DNA from: Mesostigma viride
Lineage: Eukaryota; Streptophyta; Mesostigmatophyceae; Mesostigmatales; Mesostigmataceae
Direction: 5' to 3'
Length of the DNA: 64,000 nucleotides
NCBI GenBank assembly: GCA_009746045.1
Contig: RPFO01001051.1
Location: forward strand, 1 to 64,000
Under the pieces are notes generated by a model, which ran no database searches, had not been told where the DNA came from, and saw nothing but the letters and a program-made list of their open reading frames with translations. Made by a program: the position numbers and the translations under genes. Numbering within the stretch: position 1 is the stretch's first letter; each line of letters starts with the position of its first letter. Below are positions 11,349 through 23,723 of this stretch, one piece after another.

Positions 11349-11541
11349 CCCATTCTTGGTTAATAACGTCAACGTCCTTGCTGCTTCCTTTGGTGCTTGA
11401 TCCGCCTTGGTGTCGTGCCTCCGTTTGGTGGCCGGTGGTCACGGGATGCACAAACGGGAACGCTATCAGTTTTCCTCCACCCGCCGCCGCTGCCCCAGGC
11501 CGGCTTAAAAATAAAAAAAGAAAAAAAGGTACGAATGGCAG
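11349..11541. repeat. ~190-bp module, copy 2
   Basis: ATTCTTGGTTAATAACGTCA through an A-rich tail and GGTACGAATGGCAG, with minisatellite units directly on both sides. Only a few changes separate it from copies 3-5. Confidence 0.9.
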
Positions 11542-12238
11542 CCCCCCCCCCTAGGTATTTATGCATGCCAGCACCCCCCCTAGGTATTTATGCATGCCAG
11601 CACCCCCCTAGGTATTTATGCATGCCAGCACCCCCCTCGGTATTTATGCATGCCTGCACCCCCCTAGGTATTTATGCATGCCAGCACCCCCCCTCGGTAT
11701 TTATGCATGCCAGCCCCCCCCTAGGTATTTATGCATGCCAGCACCCCCCTAGGTATTTATGCATGCCAGCACCCCCCCTAGGTATTTATGCATGCCAGCC
11801 CCCCCCCTAGGTATTTATGCATGCCAGCACCCCCCTAGGTATTTATGCATGCCAGCACCCCACCCGACGTATTTATGCATGCCAGCACCCCCCTAGGTAT
11901 TTATGCATGCCAGCACCCCCCCTCGGTATTTATGCATGCCAGCCCCCCCCCTAGGTATTTATGCATGCCAGCACCCCCCCTAGGTATTTATGCATGCCAG
12001 CCCCCCCCCTCGGTATTTATGCATGCCAGCACCCCCCCTAGGTATTTATGCATGCCAGCACCCCCCTAGGTATTTATGCATGCCAGCACCCCACCCGACG
12101 TATTTATGCATGCCAGCGACCCCCCCGACGTATTTATGCATGCCAGCCCCCCCCCTAGGTATTTATGCATGCCAGCACCCCCCACATGTATTTATGCATG
12201 CCAGCACCCCCCCCTAGGTATTGATGCATGCCAGCACC
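11542..12238. repeat. ~30-bp minisatellite, block B (about 24 units)
   Basis: Same unit as block A, mostly CTAGG or CTCGG linkers with occasional GACG and ACATG linkers. It runs without a break between modules 2 and 3. Confidence 0.95.
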
Positions 12239-12431
12239 CCCATTCTTGGTTAATAACGTCAACGTCCTTGCTGCTTCCTTTGGTGCTTGATCTGCCTTGG
12301 TGTCGTGCCTCCGTTTGGTGGCCGGTGGTCACGGGATGCACGAACGGGAATGCTATCAGTTTTCGTCCACCCGCCGCCGCTGCCCCAGGCCGGCTTAAAA
12401 ATAAAAAAAGAAAAAAGGTACGAATGGCAGC
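12239..12431. repeat. ~190-bp module, copy 3
   Basis: Nearly identical to copy 2, with CACGAACGGGAATGC where copy 2 has CACAAACGGGAACGC. It ends GGTACGAATGGCAG before a new minisatellite block. Confidence 0.9.
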
Positions 12432-13787
12432 CCCCCCCCTAGGTATTTATGCATGCCAGCACCCCCCCTAGGTATTTATGCATGCCAGCACCCCCCCTAG
12501 GTATTTATGCATGCCAGCGACCCCCCCGACGTATTTATGCATGCCAGCCCCCCCCTAGGTATTTATGCATGCCAGCACCCCCCCTAGGTATTTATGCATG
12601 CCAGCACCCCCCCTAGGTATTTATGCATGCCAGCCCCCCCCTAGGTATTTATGCATGCCAGCCCCCCCCCTAGGTATTTATGCATGCCAGCACCCCCCTA
12701 GGTATTTATGCATGCCAGCACCCCCCCTCGGTATTTATGCATGCCTGCACCCCCCCTAGGTATTTATGCATGCCAGCACCCCCCCTCGGTATTTATGCAT
12801 GCCAGCACCCCCCCTTGGTATTTATGCATGCCAGCCCCCCCCCTAGGTATTTATGCATGCCAGCACCCCCCCTAGGTATTTATGCATGCCAGCACCCCCC
12901 CTAGGTATTTATGCATGCCAGCCCCCCCCCTAGGTATTTATGCATGCCAGCACCCCCCCTAGGTATTTATGCATGCCAGCACCCCCCTAGGTATTTATGC
13001 ATGCCAGCGACCCCCCGACGTATTTATGCATGCCAGCCCCCCCCCTAGGTATTTATGCATGCCAGCACCCCCCCTAGGTATTTATGCATGCCAGCCCCCC
13101 CCCTAGGTATTTATGCATGCCAGCACCCCCCTAGGTATTTATGCATGCCAGCATCCCCCCTCGGTATTTATGCATGCCAGCACCCCCCTCGGTATTTATG
13201 CATGCCAGCACCCCCCCTAGGTATTTATGCATGCCAGCACCCCCCCTCGGTATTTATGCATGCCAGCACCCCCCCTAGGTATTTATGCATGCCAGCCCCC
13301 CCCTAGGTATTTATGCATGCCAGCCCCCCCCCTAGGTATTTATGCATGCCAGCACCCCCCTAGGTATTTATGCATGCCAGCACCCCCCCTCGGTATTTAT
13401 GCATGCCAGCACCCCCTCTAGGTATTTATGCATGCCAGCACCCCCCCTAGGTATTTATGCATGCCAGCACCCCCCCTAGGTATTTATGCATGCCAGCACC
13501 CCCCTAGGTATTTATGCATGCCAGCACCCCCCTAGGTATTTATGCATGCCAGCACCCCCCTAGGTATTTATGCATGCCAGCACCCCCCACATGTATTTAT
13601 GCATGCCAGCCCCCCCCCTAGGTATTTATGCATGCCAGCACCCCCCCCTCGGTATTTAGGCATGCCAGCACCCCCCTAGGTATTTATGCATGCCAGCACC
13701 CCCCCTAGGTATTTATGCATGCCAGCACCCCCCCTAGGTATTTATGCATGCCAGCACCCCCCCGACGTATTTATGCATGCCAGCACC
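12432..13787. repeat. ~30-bp minisatellite, block C (about 46 units)
   Basis: A long uninterrupted block of the same unit. Runs of identical linker/C-length order recur (for example around 12550-12700 and 12830-12990), pointing to multi-unit duplications within the block. Confidence 0.95.
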
Positions 13788-13986
13788 CCCATTCTTGGTT
13801 AATAACGTCAACGTCCTTGCTGCTTCCTTTGGTGCTTGATCTGCCTTGGTGTCGTGCCTCCGTTTGGTGGCCGGTGGTCACGGGATGCACAAACGGGAAC
13901 GCTATCAGTTTTCGTCCACCCGCCGCCGCTGCCCCAGGCCGGCCCCCATTAAAAAATAAAAACAGAAAAAAAGGTACGAATGGCAG
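13788..13986. repeat. ~190-bp module, copy 4
   Basis: As copies 2 and 3, but with GGCCGGCCCCCATTAAAAAATAAAAACAG replaced tail text shared only with copy 5. This makes copies 4 and 5 a sister pair. Confidence 0.9.
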
Positions 13987-14533
13987 CACCCCCCCTAGGT
14001 ATTTATGCATGCCAGCACCCCCCCTAGGTATTTATGCATGCCAGCACCCCCCCTAGGTATTTATGCATGCCAGCACCCCCCTAGGTATTTATGCATGCCA
14101 GCACCCCCCTAGGTATTTATGCATGCCAGCACCCCCCACATGTATTTATGCATGCCAGCACCCCCTCTAGGTATTTATGCATGCCAGCACCCCCCTAGGT
14201 ATTTATGCATGCCAGCACCCCCCCTAGGTATTTATTCATGCCAGCATCCCCCCTCGGTATTTATGCATGCCAGCACCCCCCTCGGTATTTATGCATGCCA
14301 GCACCCCCCCCTAGGTATTTATGCATGCCAGCACCCCCACATGTATTTATGCATGCCAGCACCCCCCCTAGGTATTTATGCTTGCCAGCACCCCCCCTCG
14401 GTATTTATGCATGCCAGCACCCCCTCTAGGTATTTATGCATGCCAGCACCCCCCCTAGGTATTTATGCATGCCAGCACCCCCCTAGGTATTTATGCATGC
14501 CAGCACCCCCCCGACGTATTTATGCATGCCAGC
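13987..14533. repeat. ~30-bp minisatellite, block D (about 19 units)
   Basis: Same unit. It includes rarer variants such as TATTTATTCATGCC and TATTTATGCTTGCC that also appear in blocks E and F. Confidence 0.95.
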
Positions 14534-14735
14534 ACCCCCATTCTTGGTTAATAACGTCAACGTCCTTGCTGCTTCCTTTGGTGCTTGATCTGCCTTGGTG
14601 TCGTGCCTCCGTTTGGTGGCCGGTGGTCAGGGGATGCACAAACGGGAACGCTATCAGTTTTCGTCCACCCGCCGCCGCTGCCCCAGGCCGGCCCCCATTA
14701 AAAAATAAAAACAGAAAAAAAGGTACGAGTGGCAG
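14534..14735. repeat. ~190-bp module, copy 5
   Basis: Closest to copy 4. It ends GGTACGAGTGGCAGCTGAAC before block E. Confidence 0.9.
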
Positions 14736-15351
14736 CTGAACCCCTAGGTATTTATGCATGCCAGCACCCCCCCTAGGTATTTATGCATGCCAGCACCCCC
14801 CTAGGTATTTATGCATGCCAGCACCCCCCTAGGTATTTATGCATGCCAGCACCCCCCCTAGGTATTTATGCATGCCAGCCCCCCCCCTAGGTATTTATGC
14901 ATGCCAGCACCCCACCCGACGTATTTATGCTTGCCAGCACCCCCCTAGGTATTTATGCATGCCAGCACCCCCCCTAGGTATTTATGCATGCCAGCACCCC
15001 CCATAGGTATTTATGCATGCCAGCACCCCCCCTAGGTATTTATGCATGCCAGCACCCCCCCTAGGTATTTATGCATGCCAGCACCCCCCCTAGGTATTTA
15101 TGCATGCCAGCACCCCCCTAGGTATTTATGCATGCCAGCACCCCCCCTAGGTATTTATGCATGCCAGCACCCCCCCTAGGTATTTATTCATGCCAGCATC
15201 CCCCCTCGGTATTTATGCATGCCAGCACCCCCCCTCGGTATTTATGCATGCCAGCACCCCCCCTAGGTATTTATGCATGCCAGCACCCCCCACATGTATT
15301 TATGCATGCCAGCACCCCCCCTAGGTATTTATGCATGCCAGCACCCCCCCC
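14736..15351. repeat. ~30-bp minisatellite, block E (about 20 units)
   Basis: Same unit, broken at about 15352 by the LINE fragment. The TATTTATTCATGCCAGCATCC variant at about 15181 matches one in block D, so part of the block seems copied from there. Confidence 0.95.
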
Positions 15352-16174
15352 TCTTGAAGCTTGCACGTGCGTTTGAGAGAGAAATTCTTAGTCGCATGGG
15401 CCTTACTGGTGAGATCGACCTGGTCGCCCACCGCCTTCCCCGCGCGCGGGGTAAGGCAGGGCCGCCCCCGCTCCTTCTCACCTTTAAGACCCCGGCGGAC
15501 AAGATTTCTTTTCTCCGACGCCGCAAGCGGCTCGAGAAGACTCTCTTCACCCTTGACGACGACTTGACCCTGGCGCAGCAACAACGGCGACGGGAGCTAT
15601 GGCCCACCTACCTCCAGCTCCGGAAGACCAAGGCGGGGCAGCCGGTGTACTGGAAGGGGGCGGCCATCTACGTCGGCCACAAGCCCTGGCAGGCGACCCC
15701 GCGGCCCAACGACTCCAGACGCCCCAGCTTAGGGGAATACAGCAGTAGTAGTGTAGAATAGATAGACCGTGGCCATGTACATGTACGCCTCCTAGAGGCA
15801 CTATCCTAGCTAAGCCACACGCTTTATTTAATCATGTACATGTGTGCCTATGATGTGCCACACTCCAGATGATGCCTAGCTTTATTTAGCTATGTTGTGC
15901 CCATGCAGGGAGTAACTCTCTGCTGAGACGCCCTGCCCTAGCCTTTTTGTATAGCTCTGCTGATCTTCCCCCCCATGACAGGCTCCCCCTTCGCTGGGCA
16001 TAGCTTGAAGATCATGGGGATGCAAGTGCCCTGGTGCACCTAGAGCAAGGGTCCTTTACATCCCCACCCTTGCAGGAAGTAGCTTAGGATGTATGATAGG
16101 CCATATGCCCCCTCTCAAGGGCTATGTGCTACATATACTCCCAACGGAGTTATGTTACAATTCAATTCAATTCA
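15352..16174 (+). mobile_element. LINE-derived fragment: ORF1 C-terminal domain, 3' UTR and pentamer tail
   Basis: An open frame to 15761 encodes about 135 residues ending a LINE ORF1-type protein. It shows EIDLVAHRLPRARG, a FKTPADKISFLRRRKRLE stretch, TLDDDLTLAQQQRRRELWP and a GAAIYVG end. From memory, this resembles the C-terminal domain of ORF1 proteins of L1-like elements in algae and protists. About 400 bases of 3' UTR-like sequence follow, ending in CAATTCAATTCAATTCA (16158-16174), typical of a LINE with a short tandem-repeat tail. No endonuclease or reverse transcriptase lies between, so the copy is internally deleted or non-autonomous. It sits in the C-run of a minisatellite unit. Confidence 0.6.
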
Positions 16175-17762
16175 CCCCCCCCTCGGTATTTATGCATGCC
16201 AGCACCCCCTCTAGGTATTTATGCATGCCAGCACCCCCCCCTCGGTATTTATGCATGCCAGCACCCCCTCTAGGTATTTATGCATGCCAGCACCCCCCCT
16301 AGGTATTTATGCATGCCAGCACCCCCCTAGGTATTTATGCATGCCAGCACCCCCCCTAGGTATTTATGCATGCCAGCACCCCCCTAGGTATTTATGCATG
16401 CCAGCACCCCCCGACGTATTTATGCTTGCCAGCACCCCCCTAGGTATTTATGCATGCCAGCCCCCCTTCTAGGTATTTATGCATGCCAGCACCCCCCCTC
16501 GGTATTTATGCATGCCAGCACCCCCCCTAGGTATTTATGCATGCCAGCACCCCCCCTAGGTATTTATGCATGCCAGCACCCCCCACATGTATTTATGCAT
16601 GCCAGCACCCCCCCTAGGTATTTATGCATGCCAGCACCCCCCCTCGGTATTTATGCATGCCAGCACCCCCTCTAGGTATTTATGCATGCCAGCACCCCCC
16701 CTAGGTATTTATGCATGCCAGCACCCCCCTAGGTATTTATGCATGCCAGCACCCCCCCTAGGTATTTATGCATGCCAGCACCCCCCCTAGGTATTTATGC
16801 ATGCCAGCACCCCCCCTAGGTATTTATGCATGCCAGCACCCCCCCTAGGTATTTATGCATGCCAGCACCCCCCACATGTATTTATGCATGCCAGCACCCC
16901 CCCTAGGTATTTATGCATGCCAGCACCCCACCCGACGTATTTATGCATGCCAGCACCCCACCCGACGTATTTATGCTTGCCAGCACCCCCCCTAGGTATT
17001 TATGCATGCCAGCACCCCCCCTAGGTATTTATGCATGCCAGCACCCCCCCTAGGTATTTATGCATGCCAGCACCCCCCATAGGTATTTATGCATGCCAGC
17101 ACCCCCCCTAGGTATTTATGCATGCCAGCACCCCCCCATAGGTATTTATGCATGCCAGCACCCCCCCATAGGTATTTATGCATGCCAGCACCCCCCCTAG
17201 GTATTTATGCATGCCAGCACCCCCCCTAGGTATTTATGCATGCCAGCACCCCTTCTAGGTATTTATGCATGCCAGCACCCCCCCATAGGTATTTATGCAT
17301 GCCAGCACCCCCCTAGGTATTTATGCATGCCAGCACCCCCCCTAGGTATTTATGCATGCCAGCACCCCCCCTAGGTATTTATGCATGCCAGCACCCCCCC
17401 TAGGTATTTATGCTTGCCAGCACCCCCCCCTAGGTATTTATGCTTGCCAGCACCCCCCCTCGGTATTTATGCATGCCAGCACCCCCTCTAGGTATTTATG
17501 CATGCCAGCACCCCCCCCTAGGTATTTATGCATGCCAGCACCCCCCCTAGGTATTTATGCATGCCAGCACCCCCCCTAGGTATTTATGCATGCCAGCACC
17601 CCCCCCTAGGTATTTATGCATGCCAGCACCCCCCCTAGGTATTTATGCATGCCAGCACCCCCCCTAGGTATTTATGCATGCCAGCACCCCACCCGACGTA
17701 TTTATGCTTGCCAGCACCCCCCCTAGGTATTTATGCATGCCAGCACCCCCCCTAGGTATTTA
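16175..17762. repeat. ~30-bp minisatellite, block F (about 53 units)
   Basis: Same unit, resuming right after the LINE tail and running into the polypyrimidine array. Linkers include CTAGG, CTCGG, CATAGG, TCTAGG, GACG and ACATG. Confidence 0.95.
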
Positions 17763-18568
17763 TCCTTCCCTCCTTCCCTCCTTCCCTCCTTCCCTCCTTC
17801 CCTCCTTCCCTCCTTCCCTCCTTCCCTCCTTCCCTCCTTCCCTCCTTCCCTCCTTCCCTCCTTCCCTCCTTCCCTCCTTCCCTCCTTCCCTCCTTCCCTC
17901 CTTCCCTCCTTCCCTCCTTCCCTCCTTCCCTCCTTCCCTCCTTCCCTACTCCTTTCCCTACTCCTTTCCCTCCTTCCCTCCTTCCCTCCTTCCTCCTTCC
18001 CTTCTTCCCTCCTTCCCTCCTTCCCTCCTTCCCTCCTTCCCTCCTTCCCTCCTTCCCTCCTTCCCTCCTTCCCTCCTTCCCTCCTTCCCTCCTTCCCTCC
18101 TTCCCTCCTTCCCTCCTTCCCTCCTTCCCTCCTTCCCTCCTTCCCTCCTTCCCTCCTTCCCTCCTTCCCTCCTTCCCTCCTTCCCTCCTTCCCTCCTTCC
18201 CTCCTTCCCTCCTTCCCTCCTTCCCTCCTTCCCTCCTTCCCTCCTTCCCTCCTTCCCTCCTTCCCTCCTTCCCTCCTCCTTTCCCTACTCCTTTCCCTCC
18301 TTCCCTCCTTCCCTCCTTCCTCCTTCCCTTCTTCCCTCCTTCCCTCCTTCCCTCCTTCCCTCCTCCTTTCCCTACTCCTTTCCCTCCTTCCCTCCTTCCC
18401 TCCTTCCTCCTTCCCTTCTTCCCTCCTTCCCTCCTTCCCTCCTTCCCTCCCTCCCTCCCTCCCTCCCTCCCTCCCTCCCTCCCTCCCTCCCTACTTCCCT
18501 CCTTCCCTCCTTCCCTACCTCCCTCCTTCCCTCCTTCCCTCCCTCCCTCCCTCCCTCCCTCCCTCCCA
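17763..18568. repeat. Polypyrimidine microsatellite (CTTCCCTC)n
   Basis: About 800 bases of C and T on the plus strand in 8-base units CTTCCCTC, with ~60-base interruptions reading TCCTACTCCTTTCCC that recur near 17945, 18275 and 18365. The last ~150 bases shift to a plain CCCT repeat. Ser/Leu/Pro or Gly/Arg/Glu frames are repeat artefacts. Long mirror-symmetric purine/pyrimidine tracts can form triplex (H-) DNA. Confidence 0.97.
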
Positions 18569-18738
18569 CCTGCTGGGCAACTTGGATTTAATTCTGTCAC
18601 CCGGCACAATTTTCTCACACGCATGTAGTGGTATTCTTATTAATCTCATGCCAACGGCCGTTGGACCTGAAAAACTAAATGTGGAAAATATGTAATCCTT
18701 GTAATTCTGATTGCAACGTTTTTGCGCATTCCTTGCAG

Positions 18739-18784
18739 ATTCCACGTCGCCACACAAGATTCGCGTCTGTCAACCACCTGCAAG
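18739..18784 (+). other. Possible 46-base micro-exon between palindrome-bearing introns
   Basis: CCTTGCAG precedes it and GTACTTG follows. CCAACGGCCGTTGG copies lie on both sides (18651-18664; 18846-18859 and 18906-18919), the same setting as the introns of the 3.4-7.4 kb gene. No partner exons or protein family can be named. Confidence 0.25.
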
Positions 18785-19029
18785 GTACTTGTTTTATTAT
18801 TATGCGTTTTTTGGGCAGTCGCTCCCTCTTCTGATTTTCTTGATGCCAACGGCCGTTGGACTTGCAAAATCAGTTTCCATCATTGCTGTTGTGATTTACG
18901 TGATGCCAACGGCCGTTGGACCTCCAAAAAAAAGTTCTTGCCAATTTTTTTTGCGTTATTGATTATACGCCAGTTTTATCAGCCGTTGCATTACGACGTT
19001 TTTATCTTAACTTCATTGCTGTAATGCCA

Positions 19030-19375
19030 CACTAGGAACTCAATTTCTGAGAAAATTCTCAAAACCCTCAATTTTCTCACCTTTTGTGAGAATTTTTTGA
19101 GAAAATTGAGAAAAATCTCAATTTTTTTCCGCAAACGCTAGGCAAAAAATCTCACCAGGGTGAGATTTTGGTGAGAAAAAGGGCGTTTTGGTGAGATTGG
19201 GGTGAGAAAAAACCCTAAAGTGAGAAAAAAGGTGAGAATGGGTGAGAAAAAGGCAGAAAGATTGAGAAAATTGAGAAGTTTCTCACCAACACGAGAAAAA
19301 TCACTAACACGAGAAAAATCACAAGTCAACGTGGTGAGAAATTTCTCACCAAGAGTGTAACACGAGAAAAATCAT
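19030..19375 (+). repeat. Left terminal and subterminal repeats of the CACTA element
   Basis: A 12-bp terminal repeat is followed by TGAGAAAATTCTCA-type short palindromes, then many GTGAGAA(A)/GTGAGATT copies. In this superfamily, motifs of this kind are transposase binding sites; that role here is inferred. Confidence 0.7.
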
Positions 19376-22300
19376 TAGCTTTATTTCATGAAGTCCTTAA
19401 CGTGAAAAAAAACTCAACCACTTTGATATGCATTATAGGGTGCACCACAAAGGTGCAATATAGGGTTCATACAATACACAGGCCTTGTTAAACACAGCTT
19501 AACAGGCCATCATTCCAAACGAGTTGTTTTTTATTAGAAATATACGATTACAATCAAGATTTAGCCCCACGTTGGTTATCTCATCAAAATTTGATCAGAA
19601 ATTTGATCTCATCAAAATGTTTACATCATTGTGAACAAAGGCGGCAAAAAGCTAGGCCTGTCATATTTTCTGCAGATGCTGCGACTATGACCATCTAATA
19701 ATAACAGGCCCAATCTATATGCTTCTTCATCACGATTCATGCTTCTTTGGACAGAGCCACAGGGCTGCCAGCCGTTCTCTATGGTCCTGCAGGCACACAG
19801 AGCACCGCAATTGAAGAGGACACCGGTACAGCAAGGCAGGGGGCGGACCAGTCAGGCGGCAGATCGTTGTTGCCCAGCAAAACATCCTATGGTGAAGTAG
19901 GTTATGCCTCAACCCCGCTAGATTGTCGGCAGTCACTCAAGCAGGCATACAGAACGGTATAATATAGCCGGTCCAGTTAGTAGCCTGTGTAGCTGAATGA
20001 ACAAAAGCGAAAGCATGCCAGTGAGGGCAACTGCAAATAAGGAAAACATTACCTTGCAAAAACTGCTACTCTGATTGCTAACAAATAAAGGTATGGTTTG
20101 CAAAGGTGCCGCGCATTGGACGTTGACAGCAAATGAATCGGAAGAGAAGGATTGAAAGCAATGGTTACCGACAGATTCACAAATACGAATTGAAACAACT
20201 AAAAAAGCGATTGCTCACCAAAAACTTTCACCGCGCTTCTATAGCCTTCGATGCCAACGACGTTCCTCGTCCCGTCTCTGCGATAGGGCCGCATGCTCCT
20301 CGGTCGCCGCATTGTCTTTAGACATGCACACGAAGAAAAAAATCGACGTACAAACCACAATACACAGCATACAAAAGAAACAAGCAGTGATTTGCATGGT
20401 GGTCAACACCATAACAAGAAATCGTTCGGAAGACACCCTCTCAACGGCAGGTCCCCAACGACCAGTAAATTACAGAAGCATGACGAATACACTGGGCCAG
20501 ACATTCCACCATATGAGGAAGAACGTGCTCACCTTATGAGTTAAGAAAGCATGCAGGTCTGGAAGTTCGGTAGTGTATTTACCGTATCTTTCATCTCTAC
20601 CGAATATGACTTCAATGCTTCTAAACGATGCCATTCATGTCTCGTCCTCAATTTAAATCCTCTGTTCGACCTGAAAACTTCGATGGGTACTGCACGCACA
20701 TAATCCAGTCAATCTACATGCCTTTTCAGCGCTTCATCAATCTAGATATATAAGGTTGCAAGGTTGCATTATTGCTATAGACATCTTGCAGTCCCGTGAT
20801 CGCGCCGATCGCCGACCTAGCTTCCCTGGCCCTTGCTTTGAATGTAGGAAGGACTCACACTGGGGAAACGATGCCTTCATCATCTTGTCGAGTCGCACCA
20901 CATGAATGCAACGGTCACACGGCTCGCAACTCGGAAGGTCAAGCTTTGCAATGCCGGGCTCCTGAAATGAAGTTACGGTTACGCCGCTCAGTCTCCGGCA
21001 GCGATGTGTACAGCGTGTACATTTACCTTAGTATCAAGTCATAATGGCAAGCCATATGTCCATTCGTTTGAATTTTGCTGACGATGTACGGATTAGAATC
21101 ACGTACCCAGGATTTTTCTCTGGCAGGGATGTGCAGAGCGTGTACATTTACCTTAGTATCAAGTCATAATGGCAAGCCATATGTCCATTCGTTTGAATTA
21201 TGCTGACGATGTACGGATTAGAATCACGATCCCAGGATTTTATTATTGTAGATGCCAATGGGTGTGCAGAGTGACATTGCAGTGTGATCTTCGCCCGGTA
21301 TTGCCGTTGCGGAAAGATTCTGTCGCTTGGCCTGTACAGTTCAAAAACTAGCGGTTGCCGCTGGTTTCGGATCGACGCCAGCAACCGACATGCTTTTGCG
21401 CCAACGGCCATAAACACATGTAGTAGTGCAGCTAGAACTGCTTTTGGGTGTGGTCGACAGGACGTGATTACCCCACATTTCACTTCGCGGTTTGCGCTGG
21501 GAGTGTACAGCTAATTGATTCTGAAAGGTAATGGCAGGAGGATGGGAGGTTCGATGACAGGCTAGCAGTGGTTATGTATGCGGCTCTTAGGTTTGGAAGG
21601 GAATTTGTGGATTGGCCCATGGATTGGACTGGAGGAAGTCACCGGGACGACTTTCCTTTGCAAAGGCAGCGCCTTCGACCAGCTTTAAATTTCAGAGCAG
21701 AAAGCTGTCAAGGAGAAAGCTCAGGCAGGCGTATGACTAACAAGCTAGTCCTCGTCGCAATGTTAGACTGCTATAGAAACCCGGCGGTTTCCTGCTATGA
21801 CCTCAGGTGAGCAAGTGAGTGCTTTTATAACATGGCCATGGATTCTGTATGCCTCATGCGTTGCCAATATTAAAGAACTGCTCCCAGTGGTGTGCGGCGC
21901 GATGCAAGGGTTTCAGATGCACATAGCATTCGTTTTGAACTTGTTGAATTGAATGCTGCAGAAGGAAGTTTCGGAGTTGGAACTTGGAAGTGTGCGATGT
22001 GGAGAGACCTGGCCGGATGGCTTCAGATCCAGTCTTAACTGCACTTGTGCTTCTGGTTCTTACATCCTTTTACTGTTTGCATTGCGTGCTGCACTTTGTA
22101 CATTTGTTGGCAGCGTCATGCCGTTAGACCGGCATGCGGCGGCCTATCCGTCTACGCTAGTAGAGCCTCTGGGTCTCTATGCTGGGTGATTGTTCTGCAG
22201 CATGGTGAGCGAACGTATGCCATTCCGTGTTGTCGGCATTGAGTTGCATGATCCTCTTTGATATCCAGAGCTTACTTGGCATCTTTAAAATGGTTCTCTC

Positions 22301-23384
22301 CAAATCTCCGCATGCCTGCAAACGAAATCCCTTTACTGGTGAGAGCAATCAGGAAGTCTTTTCATTTTGAATTTTTTGTTCTCACTCGCTTGCAACACCA
22401 TAGCAAGAGGTTTGCTGGATTTTCGTCTCATTCTTCTCTTTCCAGTGATATGCCTTGCCATTAGGAATACATGGCCTTGTTAGATGACTTTCTTCATCTC
22501 GTTGAGCAGTTCTGAGGCTTTGGAGGTTATTTCAAACTTGATTGGCCTTGATTACTCAATGATTTGCTATCGACTAAACGCTTGTCGCTGGTGGCTTCTA
22601 TTTGTGGCAATTTGAGCGTCCTTTGCTTTGTAAAGCCCGCCATCATTAGAACTTTCTATTTGCAGTTGCACGAACTGGTATGTTGCATCTTCTTGCATAG
22701 CAGCTATGCCTTGTAGGCTAGTATGCTCACCTATACATCTATTCAAAATATGGTGTGCGCCACCAGCCTTGCATTCCCTTTCACTTTAGTTTCCCTTTCT
22801 ATGCCTGCATTGGGAGGCATGCATGACAAGCATTGGCATGCTTCACGTTTTGGAATGCATTTGAAGGTATAGATGTTTATCTGCAAGGGCCTGTTTTTTT
22901 TTCCCCTCTTGCATGCATGGATGTGTGGAATTGTATGTTGCTTGGTTTGATTTGCCATACACATTTGCTGCATGGATTGTTAGGTGGTGATGAGCTCAAG
23001 ATCATTGTAGAACGCTTACATCTATGTCAAGGATCTGATTTCTTTTCCTCTTGCATATATTGTGTCGGTTTGCTTGATTTCTTGCAGGCACCACGAGAAT
23101 AAATTGCAAGCGGTCCCACTTTCAAGTTAGCATGTGACGCCCTGTCGAGCGGCCCGCTTTGTTAGCTAGCTGCCATATAGTATTTGATGAAAGGCATTGA
23201 ATGCCGAAGAAAAACAGTGTTGAATAGTTGAATCAACGGGTTCCTGAGCTGTTAACAATTAAATTATTCAAACATTTAATGAAAAAATCATGATTGTTCG
23301 TGCTGTTTTGAACAGCGGTTGTTACTGGCACTGCATGCATGTGTCTGCTGCCAGCATATTGCATTATGGGTGTGTTTTTCAGCG

Positions 23385-23723
23385 CTGTGTTTTCTCACTT
23401 TTCTCACTTTTCTCACGTCCTGATTTTCTCACTTTTCTCACGTCCTCATTTTCTCACTTTTCTCACGTATCACACCTCCCGTTTTTCTCACTTATCTCAC
23501 GTCCAGTTTTTTTGAGATTTTTCTCACGTTTTTCCCCTTTTTTCACCTTTTTGGGGCAATCTCACCCGGGTGAGAAACGTGTTTTCTCACCCATTCTCAC
23601 CCCATTCTCACCCTTTTTTCTCACCTTTCTCACCCATTCTCACCCATTTCTCACCCTTTTTCTCACCTTTCTCACCCTTTTTCTCACCATTTCTCACCCA
23701 TTCTCAAAGCCGAGTTCCTAGTG
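23385..23723 (-). repeat. Right subterminal and terminal repeats of the CACTA element
   Basis: Dense TTCTCAC/CTCACCC copies, the reverse complement of the left-end motif, end in GAGTTCCTAGTG. The centre includes the palindrome CTCACCCGGGTGAG near 23562. The Phe/Leu/Ser-rich frame across it is not a gene. Confidence 0.7.

Noticed and set aside
9241-17762. A CRISPR-like array
   Set aside because: The ~30-bp units are contiguous with only a variable C-run between them. There are no unique spacers, no cas genes, and the context is eukaryotic.
17674-18695. Ser/Leu/Pro and Gly/Arg/Glu-rich ~300-codon frames
   Set aside because: Read through the polypyrimidine microsatellite on either strand, with no unique coding sequence attached.
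20767-20960. A possible zinc knuckle (CFECRKDSHW) inside the CACTA element
   Set aside because: Only C-x2-C-x4-H is present without the final Cys, in a short frame with no gag-like neighbours.
23290-23721. Phe/Leu/Ser-rich 143-codon frame that could pass for a membrane protein
   Set aside because: It is translated from the TTCTCAC subterminal repeats of the CACTA element.
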